From Thermococcus profundus (lineage in GTDB: Archaea > Methanobacteriota_B > Thermococci > Thermococcales > Thermococcaceae), in the NCBI RefSeq assembly GCF_002214585.1, contig NZ_CP014862.1, positions 992,001 to 1,056,000 on the forward strand: a stretch of 64,000 bases of DNA, in the 5' to 3' direction. The notes beneath the pieces were generated by a model, which saw only the letters and a list, made by a program, of their open reading frames with translations, searched no databases and was not told the DNA's origin. Positions 19,963-28,269 of this stretch are shown one piece after another. The position numbers and the translations under genes were made by a program. The first letter of the stretch is position 1, and each line of letters starts with the position of its first letter.

Positions 19963-19966
19963 TATC

Positions 19967-21880
19967 TTGTTCTCGGTCTGCATGCGGGACTGCTACGACA
20001 CCTGCTCAATAATAAGCGAGTTCAGGGATGGCAAGCTGGCAGTTAAGGGTAATCCAGAGCACCCTATAACCGGGGGCTTCCTCTGCCCGAAGGGGGCGCT
20101 TCTCCCCAGGTGGTTCCAGTCAACTGAGCGGTTAAGGGCCCCTCTGATACGTACAGGGGAGAGGGGAAGCGGTGAGTTCGAAGAGGTGGGCTGGGATGAG
20201 GCAATAGCTCTCGTGGCTGACAAGCTTAAGGAAACGATAGAGAGTCACGGGAGCGAGAGCGTTCTGGTCTACCAGTACGCAGGTGATAGGGGTGCTGTTA
20301 ACTACGCCTTCCCTCTGAGGCTCTTCCATTACTTAAACACAGCTATGCTTGACCACGGGATATGTGACAGGGCCGGGCAGGAGGCGCTAAGGGACGTCTA
20401 TGGAACCGCCGTTGGTCTCGATCCGGAAGAGATTAAGAACCAAAAGCTGATCGTCTACTGGGGCCTCAACCCCTTCTGGACGAACCTCCACGGCTTCATG
20501 CTCGCCAAAAAGCACAGCCTTGAGATCTGGACGGTTGATGTTGTGAAAACCGAGACGGCAAAGCGCTCCCACCGCTTCTTCCAGATAAGACCGGAAACAG
20601 ACGTCCTCTTCGCATTGGCCGTCGCAAAACTGATGATAGAAAACGAGCTCTACGATGGGGAATTCGTGAGGGAAAACGTCTATGGTTTTGAAGAATTCAA
20701 GAATTATGTAAAACCACTATCGCTTGATTATGTAATTAAAGAAACCGGCCTCTCGGGGGAAGAGATCGAGGATTTTGCCTTTGGATTTGCAGAGAAGAGG
20801 GGCATAATCCACATCGGCTATGGCTTTCAGCGCTCCCTCTCAGGGGGAGAGGCCGTTAGGGCAATAGCGATCCTTCCAGCGCTCGTTGGCCACCGCTTCG
20901 GCTTCATCTACGACATGAAGACTATCGATAAGTCCTACGCGGAGGGGGCGTTCCTGAGAACCAGACCCGCCAGGAGAATCCCCCAGATGAAGCTCGCCGA
21001 ATACATCGAGAATGGTGAGATAAAGTTCCTCTACGTTTACAACTCCAACCCGCTGGCCAGTCTGCCCAACCAGAATCGACTCAGGAGGGCCCTTAAAGAG
21101 AGCGACGTTTTCGTAGTCACCCACGACATCTTCCTTACGGATACGGCGCTCTACTCAGACGTAGTTTTGCCGGCGAACACCTTCTTCGAGAGGCTCGACA
21201 TAGCCGACAGCTACTACCACCGCTACGTGGCTCTGAACGAGCCGGTTGCAAAGCTCTACGGGAAGAGCAACAGCGAGGTCACGAGGCTTCTCGCGAAGGC
21301 CCTCGGCATCGAGAGCCCCCACCTCTACGAGACCGATGAGGAGGTTGTACGGAAAATACTGGAAATCAACGGCCTGAGCTGGAAGGAGCTGAGGAGAAGG
21401 GGCTTCGTCAAAGTTCCTGAGAAGCCGAGGAAGTGGAGCACCCCAAGCGGAAAGATAGAGTTCTGTTCCCAGAGGGCGATATCAAGGGGTCTTTCACCCT
21501 TCCCGGAGTATCGGAAGAGAAAGGGGAAGTATCCGCTGAAGCTTCTAACGCCAACGTACAGGATGACGATAACGAGCCAGTACCACAACACATACGGAAT
21601 GATCGATCCAAACCTCTACATGAACCCACTCGACGCCGGAGAGAGGGGGATAAGGGAGGGCGACGAAGTTGAGGTCTTCAACGATAACGGAAGGGTAAGG
21701 ACCACCGTGAAGCTCACTGAGGACGTTCCCAGAGGTGTGGTGATCCTCTACAAGGCCTTTTGGGTCAAGCTCCTCGGCTGGAATGCGAACTTCCTGACGG
21801 CTGACGAGACCGTTGAGGGATACGGAGACGGATCCGCCTACCACTCTGCATGGGTGGAGGTAATAAGAGTCGGCGCTTAA
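19967..21880 (+). CDS. Molybdopterin (Mo/W-bis-MGD) oxidoreductase catalytic subunit
   Basis: 637 residues. The N-terminal 4Fe-4S motif uses C5, C9, C13 and C40 (ending LCPKG). The bis-MGD domains carry YAGDRGAVNY, YWGLNPFWTN, TDTALYSDVVLPANTFFE and the C-terminal GEVEV/NDNGRVR-type domain. The Cys in GICDRAG (about residue 130) is in position to be the metal ligand. Substrate unknown: it may be a formate, thiosulfate or polysulfide-type enzyme. It lacks an adjacent electron-transfer subunit. The TTG start at 19967 follows GGGGTGA by five bases. No twin-arginine signal is seen, so it is probably cytosolic. Confidence 0.82.
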   Translation: MFSVCMRDCYDTCSIISEFRDGKLAVKGNPEHPITGGFLCPKGALLPRWFQSTERLRAPLIRTGERGSGEFEEVGWDEAIALVADKLKETIESHGSESVLVYQYAGDRGAVNYAFPLRLFHYLNTAMLDHGICDRAGQEALRDVYGTAVGLDPEEIKNQKLIVYWGLNPFWTNLHGFMLAKKHSLEIWTVDVVKTETAKRSHRFFQIRPETDVLFALAVAKLMIENELYDGEFVRENVYGFEEFKNYVKPLSLDYVIKETGLSGEEIEDFAFGFAEKRGIIHIGYGFQRSLSGGEAVRAIAILPALVGHRFGFIYDMKTIDKSYAEGAFLRTRPARRIPQMKLAEYIENGEIKFLYVYNSNPLASLPNQNRLRRALKESDVFVVTHDIFLTDTALYSDVVLPANTFFERLDIADSYYHRYVALNEPVAKLYGKSNSEVTRLLAKALGIESPHLYETDEEVVRKILEINGLSWKELRRRGFVKVPEKPRKWSTPSGKIEFCSQRAISRGLSPFPEYRKRKGKYPLKLLTPTYRMTITSQYHNTYGMIDPNLYMNPLDAGERGIREGDEVEVFNDNGRVRTTVKLTEDVPRGVVILYKAFWVKLLGWNANFLTADETVEGYGDGSAYHSAWVEVIRVGA

Positions 21881-22046
21881 CATCGGAAGGGCGGGAAGCG
21901 TTCGGCCCTCTTCACATCAGCCCGAACCGGGGCCCCATCACGCGATAAGAGGCAGTGGAGATGGAGGGATATCGGGCCTGAAGCGATGCTTGTGGGCTGA
22001 TGGTTCAAGAAAATTTTAGGATTTTCATGCTCCCAGCAACACGCGC
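21881..22046. ncRNA. Possible structured RNA or terminator region (tentative)
   Basis: The 166-bp gap has a perfect 9-bp long-range pair, CATCAGCCC (21915-21923) with GGGCTGATG (21994-22002), enclosing further complementary pieces (GGCCC with GGGCC, CCATC with GATGG). A preceding GAAGGGC/GCCCTCTTC hairpin ends with ACA. This could be an archaeal guide-like RNA or the structured 3' end of the oxidoreductase message; it has no confirmed family features. Confidence 0.3.
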
Positions 22047-22655
22047 TCAGAGCATCACCACGACTTCTTTAAAACTCCTCCGCCTCTTCCGCGGCTTCAC
22101 CTCCTCTTTGGGCCTGCCAACGGGGATAACCCCGACGAGGTAGTAGTTTTCATCGAGGCCGGCGAGCTCTCTAACCTTCTTCTCGATTCCCCTGAAGTTG
22201 GTAACGCCTATGTAGACTGTTCCAAGGCCCAGCTCAACGGCCTTGAGCATGAGGTTCTGGATTGCCATCGCCGCGCTCTCCACGCTCCAGATGAACTCAA
22301 CCTCGTCGAACTCCTTCCCTTTGAGGAAGCGAACCCTCCTGTCTATAAAGACGGCGATGTAGACCGGTGCCCTGTACATTCCTTCCTCATAGATTCCCCT
22401 CTTGAGCTTCTTGATCTTATCCTCCGGAAGGTTCACTGCGCGGTAGTATTCGACCATGCCCTCCCCGATGAGGTCGTAGATCTTTTTCCTGGCTTCAGCG
22501 CTCTTGAAGACGACGAACAGCCAGTTTTCAAGGCCGCTTGCAGTCGGCGCACGTATAGCGGCTTCTACGAGTGCCGTTATCTCATCGTCGCTCACCGGTT
22601 CCTCCAAGAAATACCTCACTGATGCACGCCTCATGATGGCTTCATCAAGCTCCAT
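22047..22655 (-). CDS. Nitroreductase family protein
   Basis: 202 residues. The start ELDEAIMRRASVRYFLEEPVSDDEI and the FMN-binding RAPTASGLENWLFVV are typical. LGTVYIGVTNFRGIEKKVRE and VGVIPVGRPKEE are the C-terminal FMN/dimer motifs. It is an FMN-dependent NAD(P)H oxidoreductase acting in the cytosol on an unknown substrate. The ATG ending at 22655 has GGTG/GGGAAG upstream. It is divergent from the next gene. Confidence 0.9.
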   Translation of the reverse strand: MELDEAIMRRASVRYFLEEPVSDDEITALVEAAIRAPTASGLENWLFVVFKSAEARKKIYDLIGEGMVEYYRAVNLPEDKIKKLKRGIYEEGMYRAPVYIAVFIDRRVRFLKGKEFDEVEFIWSVESAAMAIQNLMLKAVELGLGTVYIGVTNFRGIEKKVRELAGLDENYYLVGVIPVGRPKEEVKPRKRRRSFKEVVVML

Positions 22656-22752
22656 CTTCCCACACCGGGGAAAATGAACTTTTAGGCTTATCAAAGTTTC
22701 CGGAACCAAAGGTTTAATAGCCCTTTTCTCAGACCTCTTTAAGGTGGAAGAT

Positions 22753-23466
22753 ATGTACGGATGGCGCGGAAGGCTCGGCCTTATAGTTCCCTCCTCAAAC
22801 ACAACGATGGAGATGGAGCTTCACGGTTACCTCCCCGAGGGGGTTTCCCTTCACACATCGCGGATGCCCCTGAGGAACGTTACGGAGGAGGAGCTCGTTA
22901 AGATGGGCTCACTGGCCGTTGAGAGCGCGAAGCTCCTGCGCGATGCAGGCGTTGAGCTCATACTCTACGGCTGCACGAGCGGTTCATTCATCGGCGGAAA
23001 GGACTATGAGAAAGAGATCGAGGCAAAGATAGAGGATGAAGTCAAAATACCCGTTATAAGCACGAGCACGGCGGTGATAGAGGCGCTAAAAATCCTCGAT
23101 GCACAGTCGATACTCGTGGTAACCCCCTACACCGACGAGATCAACCAGCGGGAGAAGGAGTTCCTCGAGGCCAACGAGTTCGAAGTTCTGGACATCAGGG
23201 GGCTCGGCATAGAGGACAACCTGAAGATAGGTCGGCTGGAGCCATACGAGGCCTATCGCCTCGCGAAGGCAAGCTTCATGGACGAGGCGGATGCTATATT
23301 CATCAGCTGCACCAATTGGAGAACCTTTGAAATAATCGAGGCCCTTGAGGAAGACCTTGGTGTTCCGGTCGTTACTAGCAATCAGGCCTCACTCTGGCTC
23401 GCCCTCAGGGAAATGGACGTTATGGAGAAGATTCCGGAGCTGGGCAGGCTGTTCGTGGAGTATTAA
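22753..23466 (+). CDS. Maleate cis-trans isomerase/arylmalonate decarboxylase family protein
   Basis: 237 residues. It has the two-domain Asp/Glu racemase-like fold with catalytic Cys candidates in LYGCTSGSF and ISCTNWRTFEII, and the N-terminal GLIVPSSNTTMEMEL characteristic of this family. Members isomerise maleate or decarboxylate malonates; the actual substrate is unknown. ATG 22753 is 5 bases after AAGGTGG; the in-frame GTG at 22744 lies within that site. It ends 55 bp before the edge of the protease/anchored-protein array. Confidence 0.85.
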   Translation: MYGWRGRLGLIVPSSNTTMEMELHGYLPEGVSLHTSRMPLRNVTEEELVKMGSLAVESAKLLRDAGVELILYGCTSGSFIGGKDYEKEIEAKIEDEVKIPVISTSTAVIEALKILDAQSILVVTPYTDEINQREKEFLEANEFEVLDIRGLGIEDNLKIGRLEPYEAYRLAKASFMDEADAIFISCTNWRTFEIIEALEEDLGVPVVTSNQASLWLALREMDVMEKIPELGRLFVEY

Positions 23467-23520
23467 GGATTTTTCATTCTCCCTTTGGTTTCAATACGTG
23501 TTTCAAGCCTCTCTTGGATT

Positions 23521-23712
23521 TCACAAATTGTAAGTTGCAAACTGCCAGAGATTATCCTCGTGATAAACCACTATCAAACCCTCCTCCTTTGGAATTCCAG
23601 CGAGCTTGTATGCTCCTTCTGCTGTTGAGAGCTCGTGATAAGTGTAAGCGTTGTACGCGAAAAAAGAAAAGAGAATGAAAATTATTAAGATAGCTAGGGA
23701 ATGCTTTATCAC
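23521..23712 (-). pseudogene. Truncated type B anchored protein
   Basis: 63 residues, almost identical to the first 61 residues of the complete type B protein at 29277-30197: the membrane anchor, the AYTYHELSTAEGAYKLAG segment and NLWQFATYN. It then stops after two unrelated residues. The extracytoplasmic domain is missing, so it is the terminal remnant of the array. The remaining product would be a membrane peptide only. Confidence 0.85.
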
Positions 23713-23727
23713 TGTATCACCTTCTCC

Positions 23728-24702
23728 CTAATTACAGTGATAGCCGTTTATGTAATCAAACTTTCTTCTGTCTATTCTTCCTGGAGGGTATATTCTCAGC
23801 TCGGCGTGAATATTATCGTTCTTGTCTATCCATCTTATCCACGCGTACACTGTTCCAGCGTCTTTGAAAATGCGAAATCTTGCTCTAGAGTTTCTTCCAA
23901 TAGCTTTCTGAAGTTGGGGTGAGTTGAGTTTCTGAAGGATCTGCCTTATCGAGACTTCTTTTAAATCCCACGTGGTGTTTTTTGAACAGTGCCCAGCCAG
24001 TGTGTCTGAGAGCGTGATGTTCCCAGGATAGTGAATCATTCTTTTAATAGTCCCATTGTCCGCGGGCAGGAACTCCACGACAACACCCCTTGTGAAATTT
24101 AACATGGGGCTCGGTAGGTAAAGCAACCCTTTACCATAATAAGCATCGTCTGTGGGGAACATTTTGTCCCCATAGACATCTACAATTGTTCCAGTAGTAA
24201 TCTCTGAATCTTTGAGAATGGCGATTTGAGTGTAAGTGACATTTTCCTTGCCCTTGATTACTTCTTCAATCGACGGGTAAATGCTCTCAATCTCCTCATC
24301 CCTGTAAATCTTGTCCTTGTAGAGGAGTTCTCTGCAGTTATTGCAGTTTTTGACGTCATTCAACTTTTCTGGGCTCGTTGCTAGGAGTGAGTAGTTAAAG
24401 GGAGTCTTGCAGGTTATCTTACTTTTCTTCATTCTCGGCCAGATCTTCAAGAATTTGTACGTCTTGAAAGTGTAAATGCTGAGGGCCTTGCTATCTGGGG
24501 CATACAAAGCGAACTGGTACTCTCTAAAGCCATTAAAACCAGTTTGAGAGTAATAGTAAGCCGCTATTAATTGAGAGTTTTCCCTAACTTGAGCTGGAAT
24601 CTCCTGGTAAAGGTCGTTCATACGCTCTGAGGGGAGGTAGAAATAACTGAAAAGCAGGAGGAAAAATAAAAGGAAGCTAAGGGCTACTACACCTTTCCTC
24701 AT
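23728..24702 (-). CDS. Type A anchored extracytoplasmic protein, copy A5
   Basis: 324 residues. N-terminal positively charged MRKG then a hydrophobic helix (about 5-24) with no lipobox, so a single-pass N-in anchor. The soluble domain has the type A conserved block (YQFALY, KKSKITCKTPFNYS, CNNCRELLYKDKIYRDEEI) and ends in a cysteine-containing YHCN. Four conserved cysteines (ITC, CNNC, terminal C) suggest two disulfides outside the cell. Start set at 24702 by alignment to the other type A starts; ATG 24708 is also in frame. No match to a known family is recognised. Confidence 0.8.
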   Translation of the reverse strand: MRKGVVALSFLLFFLLLFSYFYLPSERMNDLYQEIPAQVRENSQLIAAYYYSQTGFNGFREYQFALYAPDSKALSIYTFKTYKFLKIWPRMKKSKITCKTPFNYSLLATSPEKLNDVKNCNNCRELLYKDKIYRDEEIESIYPSIEEVIKGKENVTYTQIAILKDSEITTGTIVDVYGDKMFPTDDAYYGKGLLYLPSPMLNFTRGVVVEFLPADNGTIKRMIHYPGNITLSDTLAGHCSKNTTWDLKEVSIRQILQKLNSPQLQKAIGRNSRARFRIFKDAGTVYAWIRWIDKNDNIHAELRIYPPGRIDRRKFDYINGYHCN

Positions 24703-24730
24703 CCCCATATCACCCTTACCACATGCCCTT

Positions 24731-25642
24731 TTACTCGGTTATGTTTGCTGGGATGTCCGTGCCCTCCATCGTGGAGTATGCAGGTGGGAGCTGCTCTTTC
24801 ATGGATATGCCCTTCCAGTATCTGGTGAGGGCTATAAAGCCGGCATGAGCCCCCGAACCGTCAGGGTTTGCATAGTACATCAAACTAATAAAGGCTGTTT
24901 GTGTTCCCTCAAGGTATTTAAGAGCACCAAGCCCAGTGCTCACGGTTTTGTCTGTAAAGCGGAAAGGTCTTAAGTCAGTTGCCTTCCCGCGCCCTGTAAT
25001 CCTGATATTGCCGGGATAAAGGGCCTCATACGTGGAGATCTCGTTGTTGACAGCGACTTCGGCATACCATACAAATTTTTTCCCTGGGTTTTCCTCCAAA
25101 CTTGGAATTGCCAGTACTTTCCCAGAGCCAACTGAACCGTGAACTGCATCTCCCCCTACGAGCCTTATTCCCCCGACCCATAATTCTCTCCCAGCCCAGC
25201 AGGCAGTAAGGCTCCTCAATGGTTTATCCCAAAATTCCCTGTTCACATCCTCCGCTCTTGGGAATTTTAGTGGGTTTTCTCTTGTGTACCATTTTCCGTT
25301 GAAGAGGAGTGCTGGGGTCTCTTCTGGGGCTTTTTCGAGGAGTTTTAAATCGAGTGCGAGGGGCGAGTAGTTCAGGGGTGTTTCAACGCTTTTAACATCG
25401 TTCCCCCATGGCAAAATTGGGTTCTCTGAGTAGATGGCGTAAACTTTCAGCTTCCTAGTTTCTGGATTGTATGTAGCGAACTGCCAGAAGCTCGTATCAT
25501 GATACACGGCAATGAGTTGCTCGTTCTCTGCAATCCTCGCCATTTTGTAAGCCCTAACTGCCGGAGGAAGAGAGTTAAGATAAGCTAAGTACCCGATGAA
25601 AAGAAGGAAAAGAATAAAAGCAGCGAAGAGCTTTCTCTTCAT
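24731..25642 (-). CDS. Type B-like anchored extracytoplasmic protein
   Basis: 303 residues. Hydrophobic anchor at about 5-22, then LIAVYHDTSFWQFATYNPET, TPLNYSPLALD, ALLFNGKWY, AIPSLEENPG and ALYPGNI, matching the superfamily motifs. It lacks the four cysteines of type A. ATG ending at 25642 follows GGGGGATAA. It lies between A4 and A5. The function is unknown; position suggests the same role as the other B-type members. Confidence 0.75.
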   Translation of the reverse strand: MKRKLFAAFILFLLFIGYLAYLNSLPPAVRAYKMARIAENEQLIAVYHDTSFWQFATYNPETRKLKVYAIYSENPILPWGNDVKSVETPLNYSPLALDLKLLEKAPEETPALLFNGKWYTRENPLKFPRAEDVNREFWDKPLRSLTACWAGRELWVGGIRLVGGDAVHGSVGSGKVLAIPSLEENPGKKFVWYAEVAVNNEISTYEALYPGNIRITGRGKATDLRPFRFTDKTVSTGLGALKYLEGTQTAFISLMYYANPDGSGAHAGFIALTRYWKGISMKEQLPPAYSTMEGTDIPANITE

Positions 25643-25706
25643 CTTAGGTTATCCCCCTTTTTCTGGTTGTTGTTTTGATTCTAGAGGTTTTCTGACTCTC
25701 CTCTTC

Positions 25707-26660
25707 TCAGTTGATTGAACAGTGAGTTATGTAAACCCTCCTGAAGTGTATTCTCCTGAGAGGAATGGGGTCTTTTCCAATTTTCAAGTAAGCGTAGGTG
25801 CGTTCTTCCGGGATTATCCATTCAATCCACGCTGTGTCAGGATCCCATATAGAAACTTTGAACCTCCACGCTTTCTCTGAGTACTCTCCAAACTCTTTGA
25901 TCCCCCTTATAATATCCTGAAGCTTGGGGTTTTCAGCCGTCCATAGTGTACTGCTATTGACATCTTGTTGATAAATGGAATGGAGCGTTACATTCTCGGG
26001 ATAATGTATGGCCACTCTGGGTCTATCGTCCAAATAAATGGTTATCCATGTGGCTTTCTCAACGTCTTTTCCCTGGCTGGGCAGGATAAGTGCTCCGGGG
26101 TATCCTTCAAAGCCTATGTCTCGAATAGTATCGCCCGAATACATGCTAACTGCCCCAATGGAAATTTCCTGGCTTTTTATTCCAGTAACCTTCCAGTAAT
26201 TTAAGTCAGGTCTCAGAAGTTCATCTAATCTTGGCTGAAGGTTTTCAATCTCCTCGTTCCTGTAAATCTTATCTTTATAGAGGAGTTGTCTGCAGTTGTC
26301 GCAGTTTGTGAAGTCTTTCAGCTTTTCTGGGCTCGTTGCTAGGAGTGAGTAGTTAAAGGGAGTCTTGCAAGTTATCTTGCTTTTCTTCATTCTTGGCCAG
26401 ATCTTCAAGAATTTGTAAGTCTCGAAAGTGTAAATACTGAGGGTCTTGCTTTCTGGATTGTAAAAAGCGAACTGATACTCTCTGAACCCGTTAAAACCTG
26501 TTTGGGAGTAGTAGTAAGCGGCAACAAGCTGGGAATTTTGCCGGACTTGTTCTGGAATCTCCTGGTAGAGATCGCTTATGCTCTTTGAAGGGAGGTAGAA
26601 ATAACTGAAAAGTAGGAGGAAAAATAAAAGGAAGCTAAGGGCTGCTACGCCTTTCCTCAT
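25707..26660 (-). CDS. Type A anchored extracytoplasmic protein, copy A4
   Basis: 317 residues. Nearly identical to the other A copies over the first 150 residues (anchor, SQLVAAYYYSQTGFNGFREY, KKSKITCKTPFNYS, CDNCRQLLYKDKIYR) but diverged afterwards, with a shorter LPSQGKDVEKATW block and IHYPENVTL. The ATG overlaps the stop of the displaced protease module by four bases (ATGA), so it is translationally coupled to that module exactly as A1 is to the full-length protease. Confidence 0.82.
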   Translation of the reverse strand: MRKGVAALSFLLFFLLLFSYFYLPSKSISDLYQEIPEQVRQNSQLVAAYYYSQTGFNGFREYQFAFYNPESKTLSIYTFETYKFLKIWPRMKKSKITCKTPFNYSLLATSPEKLKDFTNCDNCRQLLYKDKIYRNEEIENLQPRLDELLRPDLNYWKVTGIKSQEISIGAVSMYSGDTIRDIGFEGYPGALILPSQGKDVEKATWITIYLDDRPRVAIHYPENVTLHSIYQQDVNSSTLWTAENPKLQDIIRGIKEFGEYSEKAWRFKVSIWDPDTAWIEWIIPEERTYAYLKIGKDPIPLRRIHFRRVYITHCSIN

Positions 26661-27271
26661 CCCCAGATCACCTCCATGAAGTAGCCGACTCCGGTATACG
26701 GCCCTGTCTTGGGTGTGAAGTTTTCGTCAATCCTGAGATTAATATTGAGTAACGGTCTTCCCTTCATGTAATCCAGTTTTGATAGCCAAGGTGGCTCATT
26801 TGAGCCCGTAAGAATTGTGTATAAGGTTTCCCAAGCGGAACAGTGCCAAATCTGTTTGTCGTTCTTTTCGTCATATATATCCACAGAGGGATCTCCCCAT
26901 TGATTCGTAGTGTATGGCTTCCAGTCACCGTATTCATTTGTTAAGTATTGGTGGAATTCTTCGTAATCTTTTGGCGTGCTCAGCTCGCTCCAGGACCATT
27001 CGTGCTTCATGACTGAAGGCGGGGCGGCATCGTAAACTGGATGCGGTGCTACTAGAATCGCGGCGAGGGGATTGATTAGGGCGGCATATTGGTAGACGTC
27101 AAAGTATGGCTCGTGCCAGTAATAAGACCTTTGATTCCAGTCCTCGTACTCGTCCCCAAGCCAGAATACGTAGTGCCCGAGTTCGTGGGCGAGCGTTCTG
27201 CCCCAGCGCACGTCCCCAATACTGGTAGTACCTGTGGGAGGCGTGTACTCCTCGAACTTCTTAGACCTCAT
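26657..27271 (-). CDS. Displaced C-terminal metalloprotease module (orphan)
   Basis: 204 residues, equal to residues 609-798 of the full-length protease, including HELGH (29-33) and LGDEY. It lacks signal peptide, CARDB-like and calcium-binding parts and the first half of the protease domain. Its own ATG at 27271 is preceded by GGAGGT, the same bases that encode Gly-Gly in the long protein. The segment after the zinc site (about 45-85) is unlike that of the long protease, while the last 60 residues are nearly identical. Possibly a silent donor for recombination, or a free cytosolic fragment. Confidence 0.8.
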   Translation of the reverse strand: MRSKKFEEYTPPTGTTSIGDVRWGRTLAHELGHYVFWLGDEYEDWNQRSYYWHEPYFDVYQYAALINPLAAILVAPHPVYDAAPPSVMKHEWSWSELSTPKDYEEFHQYLTNEYGDWKPYTTNQWGDPSVDIYDEKNDKQIWHCSAWETLYTILTGSNEPPWLSKLDYMKGRPLLNINLRIDENFTPKTGPYTGVGYFMEVIWG

Positions 27272-27299
27272 GGCGTTACCTCCCACTCAAAATGAGATT

Positions 27300-28154
27300 C
27301 TATCTTCTCCAGCACGGTTTTCCATAGTCATGTCTTTTCACGCTTCCATTGCTGTAAATTGTGATTTGGGAAACCATTCTGCATTCTCCCAGTTCATCAA
27401 CAATGTTCCAAGGATCGGGGTTAAGGACGACTTCCCCGTTCATCACGAGGATCCCCCAAGCTGAGTCAAAGTACTGGGAAACATTGGTTGGAAGGTTTGT
27501 GCGCTCAATCTGAGGCAAGTTGAGCCTTGGAGCATAGCCGTAGACAGTGCCGATTGGATACTCTATCTCAATAAGGTCATGAGTACCGTTGTGCGGCAGA
27601 ATTTTCAATACGAATGATGATGCACACTTGCCTTTCGATGGAAATACGAGATATCCTCCAGTGACGTTAGTGTGCCCCAGCCTTACGAGCTCCCAGCCAT
27701 CCCCCAGGGCAGCCTTGCACTCTGGACAGAGGGTTATGAATTCCCGACAGGGGATAGATTTTAGAGCTCCTTCAAAAATTCTTATTGTGTCGTTGGACTT
27801 TACTAATAGTTCCTCTTTAACACTCTTGAGGTTCCCAACTCTTTTTGCTTCAAATGAGAGGGGCGAATAGTCAGCGTACGTTTTAACGCTTTTTTCGTGA
27901 TGCTCCACTTTTGGGATTATGTTCCCCTTCAGCTTGAGGACGTGAAGTGTTAGGGTTCCATTCTGATATGTTGCTATCCTCCACTCGTTCTCGTGATGTT
28001 GCATGAGAATTATCCCCTCATTAATTCCCGCATTATTTAGAACACATGAAGGCGTATTGAAGCAAGTGGTAGCTTCATGTCGTTCCCATAATACTAATGA
28101 AGATGCCAGTAAAAGGAAAAAGACGAGAGAAAGTGCGAGGAGTGTTTTCCTCAT
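27300..28154 (-). CDS. B-like anchored extracytoplasmic protein (divergent, D)
   Basis: 284 residues. Anchor at about 5-21, then EWRIATYQNGTLTLHVL, YADYSPLSFEA, YLVFPSKGKC and IEYPIGTVYG, the superfamily pattern in diverged form, plus six or more cysteines not shared with other members. The ATG at 28154 overlaps the stop of a protease remnant by four bases; a longer open frame to 28238 would translate that remnant region and is not favoured. The next gene downstream is the orphan protease module, 28 bp away. Confidence 0.75.
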   Translation of the reverse strand: MRKTLLALSLVFFLLLASSLVLWERHEATTCFNTPSCVLNNAGINEGIILMQHHENEWRIATYQNGTLTLHVLKLKGNIIPKVEHHEKSVKTYADYSPLSFEAKRVGNLKSVKEELLVKSNDTIRIFEGALKSIPCREFITLCPECKAALGDGWELVRLGHTNVTGGYLVFPSKGKCASSFVLKILPHNGTHDLIEIEYPIGTVYGYAPRLNLPQIERTNLPTNVSQYFDSAWGILVMNGEVVLNPDPWNIVDELGECRMVSQITIYSNGSVKRHDYGKPCWRR

Positions 28155-28189
28155 CCCCAGACCACCTCCATGAAGTAGCCGACGCTGAT
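28151..28189 (-). pseudogene. Remnant of the metalloprotease C-terminus
   Basis: Minus-strand translation gives ISVGYFMEVVWG and a stop, matching the last 12 residues of the protease (GVGYFMEVTWG). It directly precedes gene D with the same ATGA stop/start overlap. Only about 13 codons are recognisable, so it is a recombination or deletion scar. Confidence 0.75.
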
Positions 28190-28269
28190 ATGTGTCAATC
28201 TGCACCTCTGGAGCATACCATTCTCTGAGGTTGCACACTTCTTTATGGTAGTGCGGGTCTTGCCGTTCC

